A stretch of 64,000 bases of DNA from NCBI GenBank assembly GCA_011170375.1, contig DUEV01000006.1:1-64000 (forward strand). The letters are read 5' to 3'. The notes under the pieces were generated by a model, which saw only the letters and a program-made list of their open reading frames with translations, did not search any database and had not been told where the DNA came from. The translations under genes were made by a program, and so were the position numbers. Position 1 is the stretch's first letter; the number at the start of each line of letters is the position of its first letter. Below are positions 8,931 to 19,967 of this stretch, piece after piece. This DNA is from Dehalococcoidia bacterium. GTDB lineage: Bacteria > Chloroflexota > Dehalococcoidia > Dehalococcoidales > Fen-1064.

Positions 8931-11600
8931 TTACTCCGCCGCCAGATACTTCTCCGGGTCCTGGTCAAAAGCCTTCTTGCAGCCGACAGCACAGAAATAA
9001 TAGGTCTTTCCCTTGTATTCAGAGGTAGCTGCCGCTGTGCTCTCCTCCACTTCCATGTGGCATACCGGGTCAATCGCCATTGCCACACCTCCTTTGTCCG
9101 TGTCTGGTTCGAGCGTCTCGAACCGCACCGGCTTGAATCTTCGTAGTCTTAATGAGTTAGATACCACCGTCAGCGAGCTGGCCGCCATCGCTGCCGCTGC
9201 CAGGATAGGATTCAGAAAACCATAGTCACCGAGGATGAAACGGGCCCCGGAAGGTACTCCGGTCTGCCCGAAAACGAGATAGAGTACGCCGGCGGCCACC
9301 GGGATGAGAAGGGTGTTGTAGGCAAACGCCCAGAAGAGGTTCTGCTTTATCGTCCGCACGGTGCTCCGGCTCATTGATATCGCGGTCACGATGCCACTGA
9401 GGTCACCACGAATCAGGGTAATATCCCCGGTCTCCATGGCAACATCAGTGCCGGTGCCGATGGCAATTCCGACGTCCGCCTGAGCCAGTGCTGGGGCATC
9501 GTTGATTCCGTCCCCCACCATCGCCACCACCTTACCTTCTGCCTGGAGCTTCTTTACCTCCTCGGCCTTATGCTCCGGTAATACCTCGGCGAGGACCCGA
9601 CTGATTCCCACCTCTTGGGCGATGGCCTCGGCGGTACGACGATTGTCACCGGTAAGCATCATTGTCTCAATTCCCATCTGCTTCAGCCTCGCCACGGCTT
9701 CTTTAGCGTTAGGCTTGAGAGTATCGGCTACAGCAATGATACCGATTACTTGGTCATCTATACCAAGGAACATAACCGTCTTTGCCTGCTCGCGAAGTCG
9801 CGCCGCCTCTTCTCTCAGACCATCAAGTGAGATATGCCTGTCTTCAAACAGCCTGAGGTTACCGAGAAGGAGTTTCTTGCCTTCAACCGATGCCTCCACC
9901 CCATGCCCCGGTATGGCACTAAAATCGGCTACCGTTGACATCTCAAGACCCATCTCCGTGGCTGCCCGGATAATCGCCTCGCCGAGCGGGTGTTCCGAGC
10001 CATGTTCGGCAGAAGCCGCCAGACGCAGCACTTCCTCACGGGAAGAGGATGGAACGGCAATAACGTCGGTCATTCTGGGCTCGCCCTGGGTAAGGGTACC
10101 CGTCTTGTCGAGCAGGACAGTGTTTATTTTGTGGGTACGCTCCAGTGCCTCGGCGCTCCGGATAAGAATGCCGTTCTCTGCCCCTTTACCGGTACCGACC
10201 ATGATGGCGGTCGGGGTCGCCAGACCGAGAGCGCAGGGACAGGCGATGATGAGTACGGCCACAAAGTTGAGCAAGGCGAAGGTAAGCGCCGGCGCCGGCC
10301 CCACGAAGTACCAGACCACAAACGTAATCAGGGCGATACCGATAACTATCGGCACGAAGTAGCTGGCAATAACATCGGCCAGTCGTTGAATCGGTGCCTT
10401 GCTCCCCTGGGCCTCTTCCACCATGCGGATAATCTGGGCCAGGGTTGTGTCCTTACCCACCCGGGTCGCTTCGAACTGGAAGCTGCCGGTCCTGTTGATG
10501 GTGGCCCCGATAACTCCATCACCCACATTCTTCTCCACCGGCATACTCTCGCCGGTGACCATTGATTCATCGATACTGGAATACCCCTGCCGGACAACGC
10601 CATCCACGGGGACGCGCTCACCCGGTCGCACCAGGATTATGTCACCTACCTGGACATCCTCCACCGGTATCTCCGTTTCCTGACTATCACGAATAACGAG
10701 CGCCGTCTTCGGCTGCAAACCGATTAGCTTCTTTATCGCCGCCGATGTCTGCCCCTTGGCTCTGGCCTCGAGGAATTTACCCAGCGTAATCAGGGTGATA
10801 ATCATGGCGGAGGTGTCGAAGTAGACATTACGCTCCAGTACCTCGGTAGCAAAGATTCCGGGAAAGAGTACCGCGACCACGCTATAGAAATAGGCCGCCG
10901 AGGTGCCAACGGCAATCAGGGTATTCATATCAGCAGTCCGGTGCCGGAGTGCCCCCCACATTCCCTTGTAGTAGCGCCAACCTGCCCAGAACTGCACCGG
11001 CGTCGCCAGCCCCCAGAGCAGATAGAGCTTTCCGGCAAAATCGGGTACCCACATCAGGACAAAGATTGGAATTGCCAGTGCAGCCGCAACGAGCAGCCGG
11101 TTCCGCACCTGCCGGACTTCACGCTGAGCAGCGGTGGTAACGTCCTCGAGTGTCTCCGCCTCGGTACCTAACGTGTAGCCGGCCTCGGACACCGCCCGCT
11201 TGAGGTCGGCTACATTCGTCCCTTCAAGATACTCGACAGTTGCTTTCTCCGAGGCCAGGTTGACATTGGCAGAAACAACCCCCGGGACACCAGAAAGGGC
11301 CTCTTCAACACGTGCCACGCAGGCAGCACACGTCATACCTGTTACCGGGAATATTGATTTCTTTGTGGCAGCCCCGTAGCCCAGCTCTGAGATGGTGTCC
11401 TTAATCTTGCCCAGGTCTACCTGCGAAAGGTCGTACTCAATCGAAGCCTTCTCCGAGGCAAAGTTAACCCTGGCCGATTCTACCCCCGGCGTTTCCATGA
11501 GGCCCTTCTCGATGGTGGCGGCACAGTTGGTGCACGTCATCCCGGTAACAGGAATGACAGCCTTTTCCTTTTTATTTGTACCCCTTGTCCCAGCAGCCAC
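8931..11600 (-). CDS. copA: P1B-type Cu+ ATPase with two N-terminal HMA domains and a C-terminal YHS/TRASH domain
   Basis: Two GMTCxxC motifs, [22 protein letters not shown]-terminus [11 protein letters not shown]…[11 protein letters not shown]. Confidence 0.9.
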   Translation of the reverse strand: MAAGTRGTNKKEKAVIPVTGMTCTNCAATIEKGLMETPGVESARVNFASEKASIEYDLSQVDLGKIKDTISELGYGAATKKSIFPVTGMTCAACVARVEEALSGVPGVVSANVNLASEKATVEYLEGTNVADLKRAVSEAGYTLGTEAETLEDVTTAAQREVRQVRNRLLVAAALAIPIFVLMWVPDFAGKLYLLWGLATPVQFWAGWRYYKGMWGALRHRTADMNTLIAVGTSAAYFYSVVAVLFPGIFATEVLERNVYFDTSAMIITLITLGKFLEARAKGQTSAAIKKLIGLQPKTALVIRDSQETEIPVEDVQVGDIILVRPGERVPVDGVVRQGYSSIDESMVTGESMPVEKNVGDGVIGATINRTGSFQFEATRVGKDTTLAQIIRMVEEAQGSKAPIQRLADVIASYFVPIVIGIALITFVVWYFVGPAPALTFALLNFVAVLIIACPCALGLATPTAIMVGTGKGAENGILIRSAEALERTHKINTVLLDKTGTLTQGEPRMTDVIAVPSSSREEVLRLAASAEHGSEHPLGEAIIRAATEMGLEMSTVADFSAIPGHGVEASVEGKKLLLGNLRLFEDRHISLDGLREEAARLREQAKTVMFLGIDDQVIGIIAVADTLKPNAKEAVARLKQMGIETMMLTGDNRRTAEAIAQEVGISRVLAEVLPEHKAEEVKKLQAEGKVVAMVGDGINDAPALAQADVGIAIGTGTDVAMETGDITLIRGDLSGIVTAISMSRSTVRTIKQNLFWAFAYNTLLIPVAAGVLYLVFGQTGVPSGARFILGDYGFLNPILAAAAMAASSLTVVSNSLRLRRFKPVRFETLEPDTDKGGVAMAIDPVCHMEVEESTAAATSEYKGKTYYFCAVGCKKAFDQDPEKYLAAE

Positions 11601-11769
11601 CTGACTCCCCCTAGGCTAAACATCTTTCTTAAAGGATATCGTTATGAAGCACGACTAACTATGATATAGGTCACACCGGATTGAGACCGGGCAACCATAA
11701 CGTATTCTCCGATGCTGAAGGAATATATTATAATGCTTATATCATAAATGTGATAGCCGGAGGCCAATC

Positions 11770-12405
11770 ATGGTAACATCGGTCTTGCTCCGGGAAATCG
11801 GCTAGAAAGAGAGCGATAAGGACGAAATCGTAAATAGAGTTATCAGGAACCCGGAGCTGATTTCTGAGATTATCGAAGGCCTGGGGGCTAAAAAGGCCCG
11901 GATTAAATACGGCTGTGCCAAGATTCTCCGCCTGCTCAGTGAGAAGAAGCCCGAACTTCTATATCCCAGGTTCGATTTCTTTGCTGACCTCCTCGATAGT
12001 GAGAATAGCTTTATCAAGTGGGACACCATTCATGTCCTCGGTAACCTGGCTGCTGTAGACTCGGAGGGCAAATTCGAAGAAATCCTCGACCGGTACCTCG
12101 CCCCCATCCCCGGCCCCGTCCTGATTACGGCCGCCAACGTCATCGGTGGGGCTGGCAAGATAGCGCTGGCCAAACCAGCGCTTACCGAGAGGATTACCAG
12201 AGAGCTTCTGAAGGTCGAGAGGGCCCGATACCAGACGGACGAGTGTCGTAATGTGGCGCTGGGACAGACTATCGACTCATTCGACCAGTTCTTTACTCAG
12301 ATTGAGGACAAAGGAGCGGTAATTGCCCTGGTGCAGAGGCAGCTTCAAAACACACGAAACGCCACCAGAAAGAAGGCCGAGCGATTCCTGAAAAAGTGGG
12401 GATAG
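11770..12405 (+). pseudogene. HEAT-repeat-like protein with in-frame TAG at codon 12
   Basis: RBS ggagg; MVTSVLLREIG*KESDKDEIVNRVIRNPELISEIIEGLGAKKARIKYGCAKILRLLSEKKPELLYPRFDFFADLLDSENSFIKWDTIHVLGNLAAVDSEGKF…; frame open from 11806 to TAG 12403-12405; no ATG/GTG/TTG near after the amber codon. Confidence 0.65.
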
Positions 12406-12424
12406 TTGGGCACGTCGGTATACA

Positions 12425-13735
12425 CTAAGAGAGCATCATTTCATCAACCGTAGTATAGCGGCGGGCTTTCGGGGGGCGGACCGTCGTCATCAGGAGTGCT
12501 GCAATCACGAACAAGCCAGCGATGACCATGAAGGCCGGCTTGTAAGAGCCCATTACATCGAAGACGATATTCATAGCCAGCGGGCCGATAGCGCCGAACC
12601 CGAAAGCCATAAAGAAGGCAATGGAGCGGACCAAGCCCAGACTGAAGCGGCCAAAGTAATCTGCCCATATTGTCCCCTGCATCACGCCAATCCCCGACAT
12701 ACCTATACCATAGACCGCCACTGCTATCCATAGAAATGCCGGTTGCTCAGCCACGAGAAAGAGAATCGCTGCCACGCCCTGGATAGCGAAAGGTATGACG
12801 CGAACAAAGAGTTTCTGTGAATGCTCGATGAGGAGTCCCATGAACGGCAGCGAAGTTGCCATGATTGCAGCACGCACCGTCATCACCGATGCTACCATTG
12901 TATCCGCATAGCCCAGGTCTTGAATGTACGGCGCCAGACTGATATTGATTCCCTGAAAAGCCATGCTGCATGCTCCAAAGGAAATAGCAAGTATCCAGAA
13001 TGTCCGCGTCGCCAGCACTTCCCGACGACTCCATATCGGCTCCCTGAGTGCCATACCGTTGCCAGCTAATTCATCCTCGTTGTTGTCCCCTGCCCTGGTG
13101 TGATTGGGGTTGATTCCATCGGGGTATAGTCCCATATCTTCCGGTCGGCGGCGCATTAGCAGGAGCGAAGGGATAAGTACCACCAGCCACGTGATGACGG
13201 CGAAGACAACGAACATCGTCCTCCAGCCACAGGCACCGATTATAAAAACGGTAAGAGGCACGAAGGCCATGTTACTGATGTTGCTCCCGAGGCGGGCAAT
13301 GGCGATAGCCCGGCCACGCTTCTTTACGAACCAGTTATTTATGGCTACGTCTGTTACCAGATTGCCCATCAAGGTGAACCCGAGCGCGACGATGATACCC
13401 CGCAAGAGGTAGAACTGCCAGATAGCATCGATCTGGGTTACAGCGAGCATAGCCAGTCCGACGATAATGGCTCCAGCAGGCATTAATACTCGGGAGCCGT
13501 ACCGGTCGATAAACGGGCCAACGATGGGAGCAACCATCGCCTCGGCCACTCTGGCAATTGTCTGTACTGCCGCCAGAGCACTGCGGTTCCAGCCAAACTC
13601 GTTCTGAAAGGGCCTGAAGAAGAACCCCAGCATGGACGAGTGATGCTCGGCATAGGCGAGATGGGCCATAAATGAGGCCGCGACTACATTCCAGCCGTAG
13701 AAGTAGCGGGGCTTTTTCCTGGTAGTATCAACCAT
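12425..13735 (-). CDS. Major facilitator superfamily transporter
   Basis: 12-TM MFS pattern, starts MVDTTRKKPRYFYGWNVVAASF. Confidence 0.85.
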   Translation of the reverse strand: MVDTTRKKPRYFYGWNVVAASFMAHLAYAEHHSSMLGFFFRPFQNEFGWNRSALAAVQTIARVAEAMVAPIVGPFIDRYGSRVLMPAGAIIVGLAMLAVTQIDAIWQFYLLRGIIVALGFTLMGNLVTDVAINNWFVKKRGRAIAIARLGSNISNMAFVPLTVFIIGACGWRTMFVVFAVITWLVVLIPSLLLMRRRPEDMGLYPDGINPNHTRAGDNNEDELAGNGMALREPIWSRREVLATRTFWILAISFGACSMAFQGINISLAPYIQDLGYADTMVASVMTVRAAIMATSLPFMGLLIEHSQKLFVRVIPFAIQGVAAILFLVAEQPAFLWIAVAVYGIGMSGIGVMQGTIWADYFGRFSLGLVRSIAFFMAFGFGAIGPLAMNIVFDVMGSYKPAFMVIAGLFVIAALLMTTVRPPKARRYTTVDEMMLS

Positions 13736-13894
13736 CTTGTCAGTCACAACCCACACTCGCACCCGGCAGGGCTAATAGTTCAGGGGATAAGGTGGGAATC
13801 CAGTTAACGAACGGGAGTAATTCTTCAACGAAGCATATCCGCAGGAAGGTTATCACACGAGGTATTATACACTATAACGGAATATAACGACTGA

Positions 13895-15013
13895 CTAAAT
13901 TCGTAATCCACTATGCAGCAATAGGTGACAGTCATGGTCTAAAAGAGCAGAAATGATACGCGGAAGCAACACATCAACATGCATCCTGATTTGTTCCTCG
14001 GTAAAAGGCAGAGCCGCAATGGTCGTAATCAGGGCACCAAATCGATGTATTAGGGAGAGTCGATAGTCATACACGGCATCATCAAAAGAGTAGTTCTGCA
14101 CTCCATAATCATCCAGGATTCTCAGATAATCATGAAGAATACTCATCTCGGTTACTTTCCTGTCTTCTGGTGCCAGGTTCTGCGATAAGAAATAGGCGAC
14201 ATCCCAGATTCCACACCCACGTTTCACGAATTGCCAATCAACGACGAAGAATTTCTCCTCTTCTGTTGCTCCAAACATCATATTCTCCAACTGATAATCT
14301 GCATGAATTAACGTTTGAGGCTTCTGTGCGAACAGGTGCTGCGTTATCCGACCCTTGTACTCACCAAGCATCTCACCAATTTTTATCACTTCATCTGGTA
14401 ATTTTGTGCCTACCTTCCGAAGAAAGGCGGACCACAACTGCTCGCGAAAATGGGCGAGTTCAGCATCACCGGGGATCTCCATACCTGACAGCCATTTGAA
14501 CTCATAAAGCCTTGGGCTCTCCCACCAATGGGCGTGGAAACGGGCGATTTGGTGAATGGCAATCCGCGCATCATTTCGTGAGCATCCTCTGGTCCGAGAG
14601 CCGCTACGTGCAGGTGCCAGGTCCTCTAGTAGGAGGATATGCCACCCTGATTCCATATCAACATCGGCATAGTAGCACGCTGGGACTGGGAGGGGGCTTT
14701 CCTGCGCTGCTTCCTGGTAAAAGCGTACTTCCCGCTCATATGAAGCCTTGGTATTCGGGCGTTGACGCATATCGGGATTGCTGGAGGAGAACTTCGCGAT
14801 TATCGTTTCTGGCACATCCAGCTCTGGAGGGTCGTAGGCGAGTTTCAATCGGAAAATCTGCCCGTATAAGCCCTCCCCTGCTTCCAGAGGTGAGCATTCA
14901 AATTCACTGACTGCGCCCGTACCAATTGCTTGCCCATACTGCAAAGCTTTGGTAAGCCAACCGGGACTCAGGTCTGCCGGCGAGTGAGGTATTTCCATAT
15001 GTGTTGTCATCAT
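13895..15013 (-). CDS. Aminoglycoside/ecdysteroid-kinase-like phosphotransferase
   Basis: LIHADYQLENMMFG…FFVVDWQFVKRGCGIWDVAYFL kinase motifs. Confidence 0.8.
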   Translation of the reverse strand: MMTTHMEIPHSPADLSPGWLTKALQYGQAIGTGAVSEFECSPLEAGEGLYGQIFRLKLAYDPPELDVPETIIAKFSSSNPDMRQRPNTKASYEREVRFYQEAAQESPLPVPACYYADVDMESGWHILLLEDLAPARSGSRTRGCSRNDARIAIHQIARFHAHWWESPRLYEFKWLSGMEIPGDAELAHFREQLWSAFLRKVGTKLPDEVIKIGEMLGEYKGRITQHLFAQKPQTLIHADYQLENMMFGATEEEKFFVVDWQFVKRGCGIWDVAYFLSQNLAPEDRKVTEMSILHDYLRILDDYGVQNYSFDDAVYDYRLSLIHRFGALITTIAALPFTEEQIRMHVDVLLPRIISALLDHDCHLLLHSGLRI

Positions 15014-15083
15014 ATCTTCGATAGAGGAGAAGACTTACCGCCTATTGTAGCATACGGCTAGGACTAGAGGTGACACAAAAAAG

Positions 15084-15127
15084 TACCCCCGGTGCGAATC
15101 GAACGCACGACACGCAGCTTTGAAACT
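15084..15127 (-). pseudogene. tRNA 3'-half fragment
   Basis: Minus strand …TTTCAAAGCTGCGTGTCGTGCGTTCGATTCGCACCGGGGGTAC: T-arm and acceptor strand similar to tRNA-Arg; no matching 5' half adjacent. Confidence 0.55.
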
Positions 15128-15305
15128 GCTTTATGGATTGTCCACTTCCACCATTAATCAAGAGTCTGTATAATGGCTAAGAGATACCTAACTACCCGAG
15201 AGATACGACTACATCCAGGGTTCATATTCCCACAGCGCCGATTTCAACCAGGCAATAATCACCATAACCGAATTAGGCGGATATAACTGAAAAGGAGTTC
15301 GGATA

Positions 15306-16100
15306 ATGGATTATCAGGATATCATCTATACCGAAGAAGGTGGCATCGCCACCATGACCCTTAATCGACCAGATGAAATGAATGCCCTCACCCCCGGTAT
15401 GCGGGAAAGCATGTACCAGGTAATCGAAAATATTTCGAAGGACAAAACGGTGAGAGTGCTGATTATCACCGGTGCCGGTCGTGCCTTCTGCTCCGGCGCC
15501 GATGTTAAATCACTGGCTGGGAATGCTAACCGTCCAATCAGCCAGAGAAGACCCGCTAGAACGGGTAGCGGTCGTGTCTCAGTTCACGTCCTTATGCAGA
15601 AATGTGAGAAACCGATAATTGCGGCAATTAATGGAGTGGCCGCAGGTGCCGGACTCGACCTTGCCATGGCCTGTGACATCAGGATTGCTTCGGACAATGC
15701 CAGGTTCACAGAAGTCTACATACGTCGAGGACTTCTCCCTGTTGAAGGAGGTATTCAGTTACTACCAAGGCTTGTCGGAATAGACAAAGCCTGTCAGCTA
15801 ATCTGGACAGGTGACATGATTGATGCCAGGGAAGCCGAGCGCATAGGGCTTGTAACTATGGTCGTTCCCCATGACGAACTGGAAATCGCTACCAGAGAAC
15901 TGGCCGAGAAGCTGGCCAAAGCAGCCCCGCTGGCGATTCAAAGGGCTAAACGTGCTATATACGCCGGGCTGGACATGAATCTGGAATCAAGCATGAAGTA
16001 CATTCAGCCACTAATGAGAGAAATCATGCAATCGGAGGACCATAAAGAGGGAACACAGGCATTTCTGGAAAAGAGAGAGCCGATATTCAGGGGAGAATAG
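15306..16100 (+). CDS. Enoyl-CoA hydratase/isomerase family protein
   Basis: ITGAGRAFCSGADVKSL…AAINGVAAGAGLDLAMACDIRIAS crotonase motifs. Confidence 0.9.
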   Translation: MDYQDIIYTEEGGIATMTLNRPDEMNALTPGMRESMYQVIENISKDKTVRVLIITGAGRAFCSGADVKSLAGNANRPISQRRPARTGSGRVSVHVLMQKCEKPIIAAINGVAAGAGLDLAMACDIRIASDNARFTEVYIRRGLLPVEGGIQLLPRLVGIDKACQLIWTGDMIDAREAERIGLVTMVVPHDELEIATRELAEKLAKAAPLAIQRAKRAIYAGLDMNLESSMKYIQPLMREIMQSEDHKEGTQAFLEKREPIFRGE

Positions 16101-16118
16101 GCAGCGATACCAGAAATT

Positions 16119-16143
16119 GCCTGTCCTACTGAGCTACAGAGGC
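16119..16143 (-). pseudogene. 5' fragment of tRNA-Arg(CCT)-like gene
   Basis: Minus strand GCCTCTGTAGCTCAGTAGGACAGG vs GCCCCTGTAGCTCAGTAGGATAGAG in the intact copy; upstream ~75 nt also conserved. Confidence 0.65.
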
Positions 16144-16293
16144 ATATCGAACGGTCTCGGGTAACCTCACCACGCTCACCGCACAGGTGGTTAAAGCACG
16201 TTCTTTCCTTGTCAGGCACCACTGTTGTTGATATACTAAAATTCACCCGAAGCGTTACAGCGTTCTTGGCATTCGTACAGGAGGTAGAGAGTA

Positions 16294-16911
16294 GTGAAGA
16301 ACGTTACCTCCTCTGAAATCATTATTTGCGGCCACACTTATGATGAATACATCGAGATGATAAAAGCCTTCCACGGGCATGTCGCACCGGGCATGGTTAT
16401 CGGTGGATTCATGGTGGATTTAGCTTATCACAACCTTCCACAAGGGGAATTTTTTGATGCCATCTGCGAGACCCGTGCCTGTCTTCCCGATGCCATTCAA
16501 CTTCTTACTCCCTGCACAGTAGGTAACGGCTGGCTAAGGATTATCGACCTGGGTCGGTTTGCCCTATCGTTATACGAAAAATACACAGGAGACGGCGTGC
16601 GGGTATATGTGGATAGTCGGAAGCTTGATAACTGGCCAGAGATTAAGACTTTCCTTTTCAAGCTTAAACCCAAGAAAGAACAGGATTCTGAGGCACTAAT
16701 TACTGAGATGAATCTCGCTTGTACATCAATTCTCGGTGTTCAAAAAGTAACGATTAACCTGAATGCAATCAAATCCAGCCGTCGAGATACCTTTTCCGTC
16801 TGTCCGTCCTGCGGCGAAGGCTACCCGAAAAATGACGGCGAAACCTGTCTGGGTTGCCAGGGTGAAGCACCCTACCTGCATTCTGAAATTCCAGGCTTGC
16901 AGGAAGATTAA
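16294..16911 (+). CDS. FmdE (formylmethanofuran dehydrogenase subunit E)-like protein with C-terminal zinc ribbon
   Basis: FHGHVAPGMVIGGFMVDLA…CLPDAIQLLTPCTVGNGWLRI…CPSCGEGYPKNDGETCLGC. Confidence 0.8.
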   Translation: MKNVTSSEIIICGHTYDEYIEMIKAFHGHVAPGMVIGGFMVDLAYHNLPQGEFFDAICETRACLPDAIQLLTPCTVGNGWLRIIDLGRFALSLYEKYTGDGVRVYVDSRKLDNWPEIKTFLFKLKPKKEQDSEALITEMNLACTSILGVQKVTINLNAIKSSRRDTFSVCPSCGEGYPKNDGETCLGCQGEAPYLHSEIPGLQED

Positions 16912-16958
16912 GACTAGTACTCCAGCTACGAAATGACTGCTGAAGGAGGTAACTGGGT

Positions 16959-19211
16959 ATGTCGTGGAAGAAAACAGCCTGTGTGTTGTGTGGCAATAGT
17001 TGCGGTCTGGAAGTCCAGGTCGAGAACAATCGGATTATAAAAGTCCGCCCGGACAAGGATGACCCCAGGAGTGAAGGATATGTTTGTCGGAAGGGGATGA
17101 ACATCGCCTATCATCAGCACAATGACGACCGTGTACTCTATCCACTGAAGAGGGTGGGGGAGAAATTCGAACGGATCTCCTGGGAGCAGGCAATCAGCGA
17201 GATTGCGGAAACACTCAAGAGTATCCTCGAGCAACATGGGCCGCGCTCTTTGGCCTCGCTGGTCAGTATCGGGGAGTTCGGCTATGGCCACTACGGTCTC
17301 CAGTATTGCGCTCGCCTTGTCCGTAGGCTTGGCTCACGATACCAGTATTCAGCCGCCAACCAGGAATTTGCCGGTCGCTATTGGGCGCATGGCCTGACGC
17401 TGGGAAGTCAGGGAATGGGTCTGGCATCTGATTTCGAAAATACCGACATGCTGCTGCTTATCGGGAAGAATCCCTTAATGGCTCATCATTTCCCCCAGGC
17501 GCGGAGAAGACTGACGAAGATGTCAAAGGACTCGGAGCGGCTTCTTGTGGTGGTCGACCCACGACTGTCGGAGACCGCCAAGATAGCGGATATTCATCTG
17601 GCAATCCGCCCCGGCACCGATGCTCTCCTCATTAAGTCTATGATTTCCATTATTCTCAGTGAAGATATGCATGACCAGGAATTCATTAGCAAATATACAA
17701 ACGGATTCAGCGATATACTGCCGTGGTTTACCGACTTTGACGTAAAAGCTGCGCTGAAAGTCTGCGAACTCGATTACGACCAGGTCTTCAAGGTCTGCCA
17801 AGAGTTCACCAGCCGCAAGTCGTGCCTAATTGATGACCTAGGAATACTGATGAACCGGCACAGTGCACTTGTATCGTACCTGCTCGTCGTGTTACTGGCT
17901 ATCTGTGGTCGTATCAGCGTACCCGGGGGGAACTACCTAATAGGAGGTGGACCCAGCTCTGACCCGAACGACCCGCGGACGTGGCGAACACTGGTAACGG
18001 ATATTCCCGCCATCAACGGTCTATTCCCTCCCAATGTGCTACCGGAAGAGATTATGAATGACCACCCCGAACGTATCAGGGCTGTACTGACCTTCGCATC
18101 CAATCCGTTGCGCTCGTATGCCGATACAACTGCATACGAAAACGCCTTCCGTCAGCTTGAGCTACTGGTTGTTACTGAAATAGCCATGAGTGAGACGGCC
18201 GCCCTGGCTCACTATGTTCTTCCTTCCAGGACAGCCTACGAATCATGGAGCGGTACTCTTAGCTCGGGTTCCCCGGAAGTCTATGGCTGGATGCGGCGGC
18301 CAGTTGTAGAGGCCGAAGGAGAGCAAAAAGAGGGCGGTGAGATATTCACGCTCCTGGCCGATGCCATGGGACTGATTCCCGAGCTACCCGAATCACTCTA
18401 TCAGGCTGCCAGAAGCGGCAATATCGGGGAATACCGGGATGCGTTCAGGGACTATCTGACGGCCAACCCGGAGAGCGGCAGACTCATGCAGTTCATCACC
18501 GCGAAAACCCTGGGCAACGCAATCGGTTCGGCTCATTTAGCCGGTCTTTTCAGCATGTTGTTTCTACCCAGGTCCCAGGCAGGTCAAGAGGAGGCTGCAA
18601 GAGCCGGTTTTGCTGTAGGACCGGATCAGGGCTTGGATATATATAACGCCATCATCGACCATATCGACGACCAGGAAGGGGTGCTGGTAGGAATACGCGC
18701 CCCGTCCGATCCACACAAGAATATCGAGGCAATAGCTACAGAAGACGGGAAAATCCGGCTATATAATTCAGACGTCAACGATTGGGTAAAGAAGATTAAT
18801 GCGGACGATGAAGAAAAATCACTAAAGCCCAATGATGAATTCCCTCTGATTCTAATGGCAGGTCGGCACATGGACATGAACGCCAATACGGAAATGAGAA
18901 ACCCTGTATGGAACGAAGGCAGACGTGCTTGCACACTGGCCATGAACCCCTCGGATGCAGAAGAATTCGGCTTTGCAGACAGACAGACGGTTAAGGCTAT
19001 AACTGAAGCTGGGGAGGAAACGATAGAGGTCGAAGTTACAACAGATGCCAGGAAAGGGCAGGTCATCATACCACACGGATTTGGCCTGGTCTATGATGGA
19101 GTGACATACGGCGTAAACATTAACCGACTAACGAAGAACACGCATCGAGACCATGTTGGGACACCAATACACCGTTATGTACCATGTCGCGTGGAACCCG
19201 TACAAAGATAA
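16959..19211 (+). CDS. Molybdopterin-dependent oxidoreductase, catalytic subunit
   Basis: CVLCGNSCGL…GYVCRKG 4Fe-4S binding; ISWEQAISEIAE; C-terminal molydopterin dinucleotide-binding region. Confidence 0.9.
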   Translation: MSWKKTACVLCGNSCGLEVQVENNRIIKVRPDKDDPRSEGYVCRKGMNIAYHQHNDDRVLYPLKRVGEKFERISWEQAISEIAETLKSILEQHGPRSLASLVSIGEFGYGHYGLQYCARLVRRLGSRYQYSAANQEFAGRYWAHGLTLGSQGMGLASDFENTDMLLLIGKNPLMAHHFPQARRRLTKMSKDSERLLVVVDPRLSETAKIADIHLAIRPGTDALLIKSMISIILSEDMHDQEFISKYTNGFSDILPWFTDFDVKAALKVCELDYDQVFKVCQEFTSRKSCLIDDLGILMNRHSALVSYLLVVLLAICGRISVPGGNYLIGGGPSSDPNDPRTWRTLVTDIPAINGLFPPNVLPEEIMNDHPERIRAVLTFASNPLRSYADTTAYENAFRQLELLVVTEIAMSETAALAHYVLPSRTAYESWSGTLSSGSPEVYGWMRRPVVEAEGEQKEGGEIFTLLADAMGLIPELPESLYQAARSGNIGEYRDAFRDYLTANPESGRLMQFITAKTLGNAIGSAHLAGLFSMLFLPRSQAGQEEAARAGFAVGPDQGLDIYNAIIDHIDDQEGVLVGIRAPSDPHKNIEAIATEDGKIRLYNSDVNDWVKKINADDEEKSLKPNDEFPLILMAGRHMDMNANTEMRNPVWNEGRRACTLAMNPSDAEEFGFADRQTVKAITEAGEETIEVEVTTDARKGQVIIPHGFGLVYDGVTYGVNINRLTKNTHRDHVGTPIHRYVPCRVEPVQR

Positions 19212-19254
19212 TGCTGGAGTAGCATTTTATTAGAAAGCAAAAAGGAGAAAGACA

Positions 19255-19959
19255 ATGACAGAAGTTACTCATAATCAAATTGGTAATATACCAAATCCGG
19301 TCCGTATTATCATCGGGATATTGGTATTTGGTTCTATCTGGGGGCTTCTGGAGGCCACACTGGGTGGCTTGCTTAATCTGGTTATTTTCCCCAACAAAGG
19401 CGCTATTATGGGTGGTATTGGCATGGTTGTCATGGGTGCAGCACTGGCCGTTTATCGGAAACCGGCTATGCTGCCGGGTATAGGTATCGTGGCTGCCTCG
19501 TTTAAGTGGCTCAATGCTTGGCTTTTATTCGTACCGCCTAGCGCTGTCCAAATTATTAACCCGGCCATATCCATCGTTTTTGAAGCATTGGCATTTAGCC
19601 TAGTGGTAGCCTTCTTGATGGACCGGATAGAAAAGAATGTCTATGTTGGTGTCTGGGCCGCGGCTCTGGCCGGTCTGATGAGTGCTATCGCCTATGTCTA
19701 TTTTGCAGTGTATATGACAAATTCTCCCATATTCGCCCGCTTGGGCATAGAAAGCATCGAAGAATACATCATTGGAAGCGGTCTGGTCCAGGCTGTTTTC
19801 TTTGGCGTACTGGCACCCCTGGGCTATGTGGTGGGGAAAAGGTTAACGGCCCTGACATCCCCGGTGTTAACACGCCGGCCTGTCTACTACGCAGTATCAA
19901 CATCTGCGGTGATTTTCTGTTTTGGGTTCAGTGCCCTGGCCATTATGGCCGGGCTTTAG
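19255..19959 (+). CDS. Multi-TM membrane protein
   Basis: Several hydrophobic helices; lies between the molybdo-oxidoreductase and an NTPase gene on the same strand. Confidence 0.7.
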   Translation: MTEVTHNQIGNIPNPVRIIIGILVFGSIWGLLEATLGGLLNLVIFPNKGAIMGGIGMVVMGAALAVYRKPAMLPGIGIVAASFKWLNAWLLFVPPSAVQIINPAISIVFEALAFSLVVAFLMDRIEKNVYVGVWAAALAGLMSAIAYVYFAVYMTNSPIFARLGIESIEEYIIGSGLVQAVFFGVLAPLGYVVGKRLTALTSPVLTRRPVYYAVSTSAVIFCFGFSALAIMAGL

Positions 19960-19967
19960 TCAGAGAA

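Noticed and set aside
9502-10362. 286-aa plus-strand ORF
   Set aside because: Antisense to copA; Ser/Ala/Arg-rich shadow ORF
15084-15127. tRNA-Sec (selC), because the anticodon-loop-like TTTCAAA would give anticodon TCA
   Set aside because: Only a 3' half is present, the variable region is about 5 nt rather than the long arm of tRNA-Sec, and the T-arm/acceptor resemble tRNA-Arg; the loop is likely at a recombination junction
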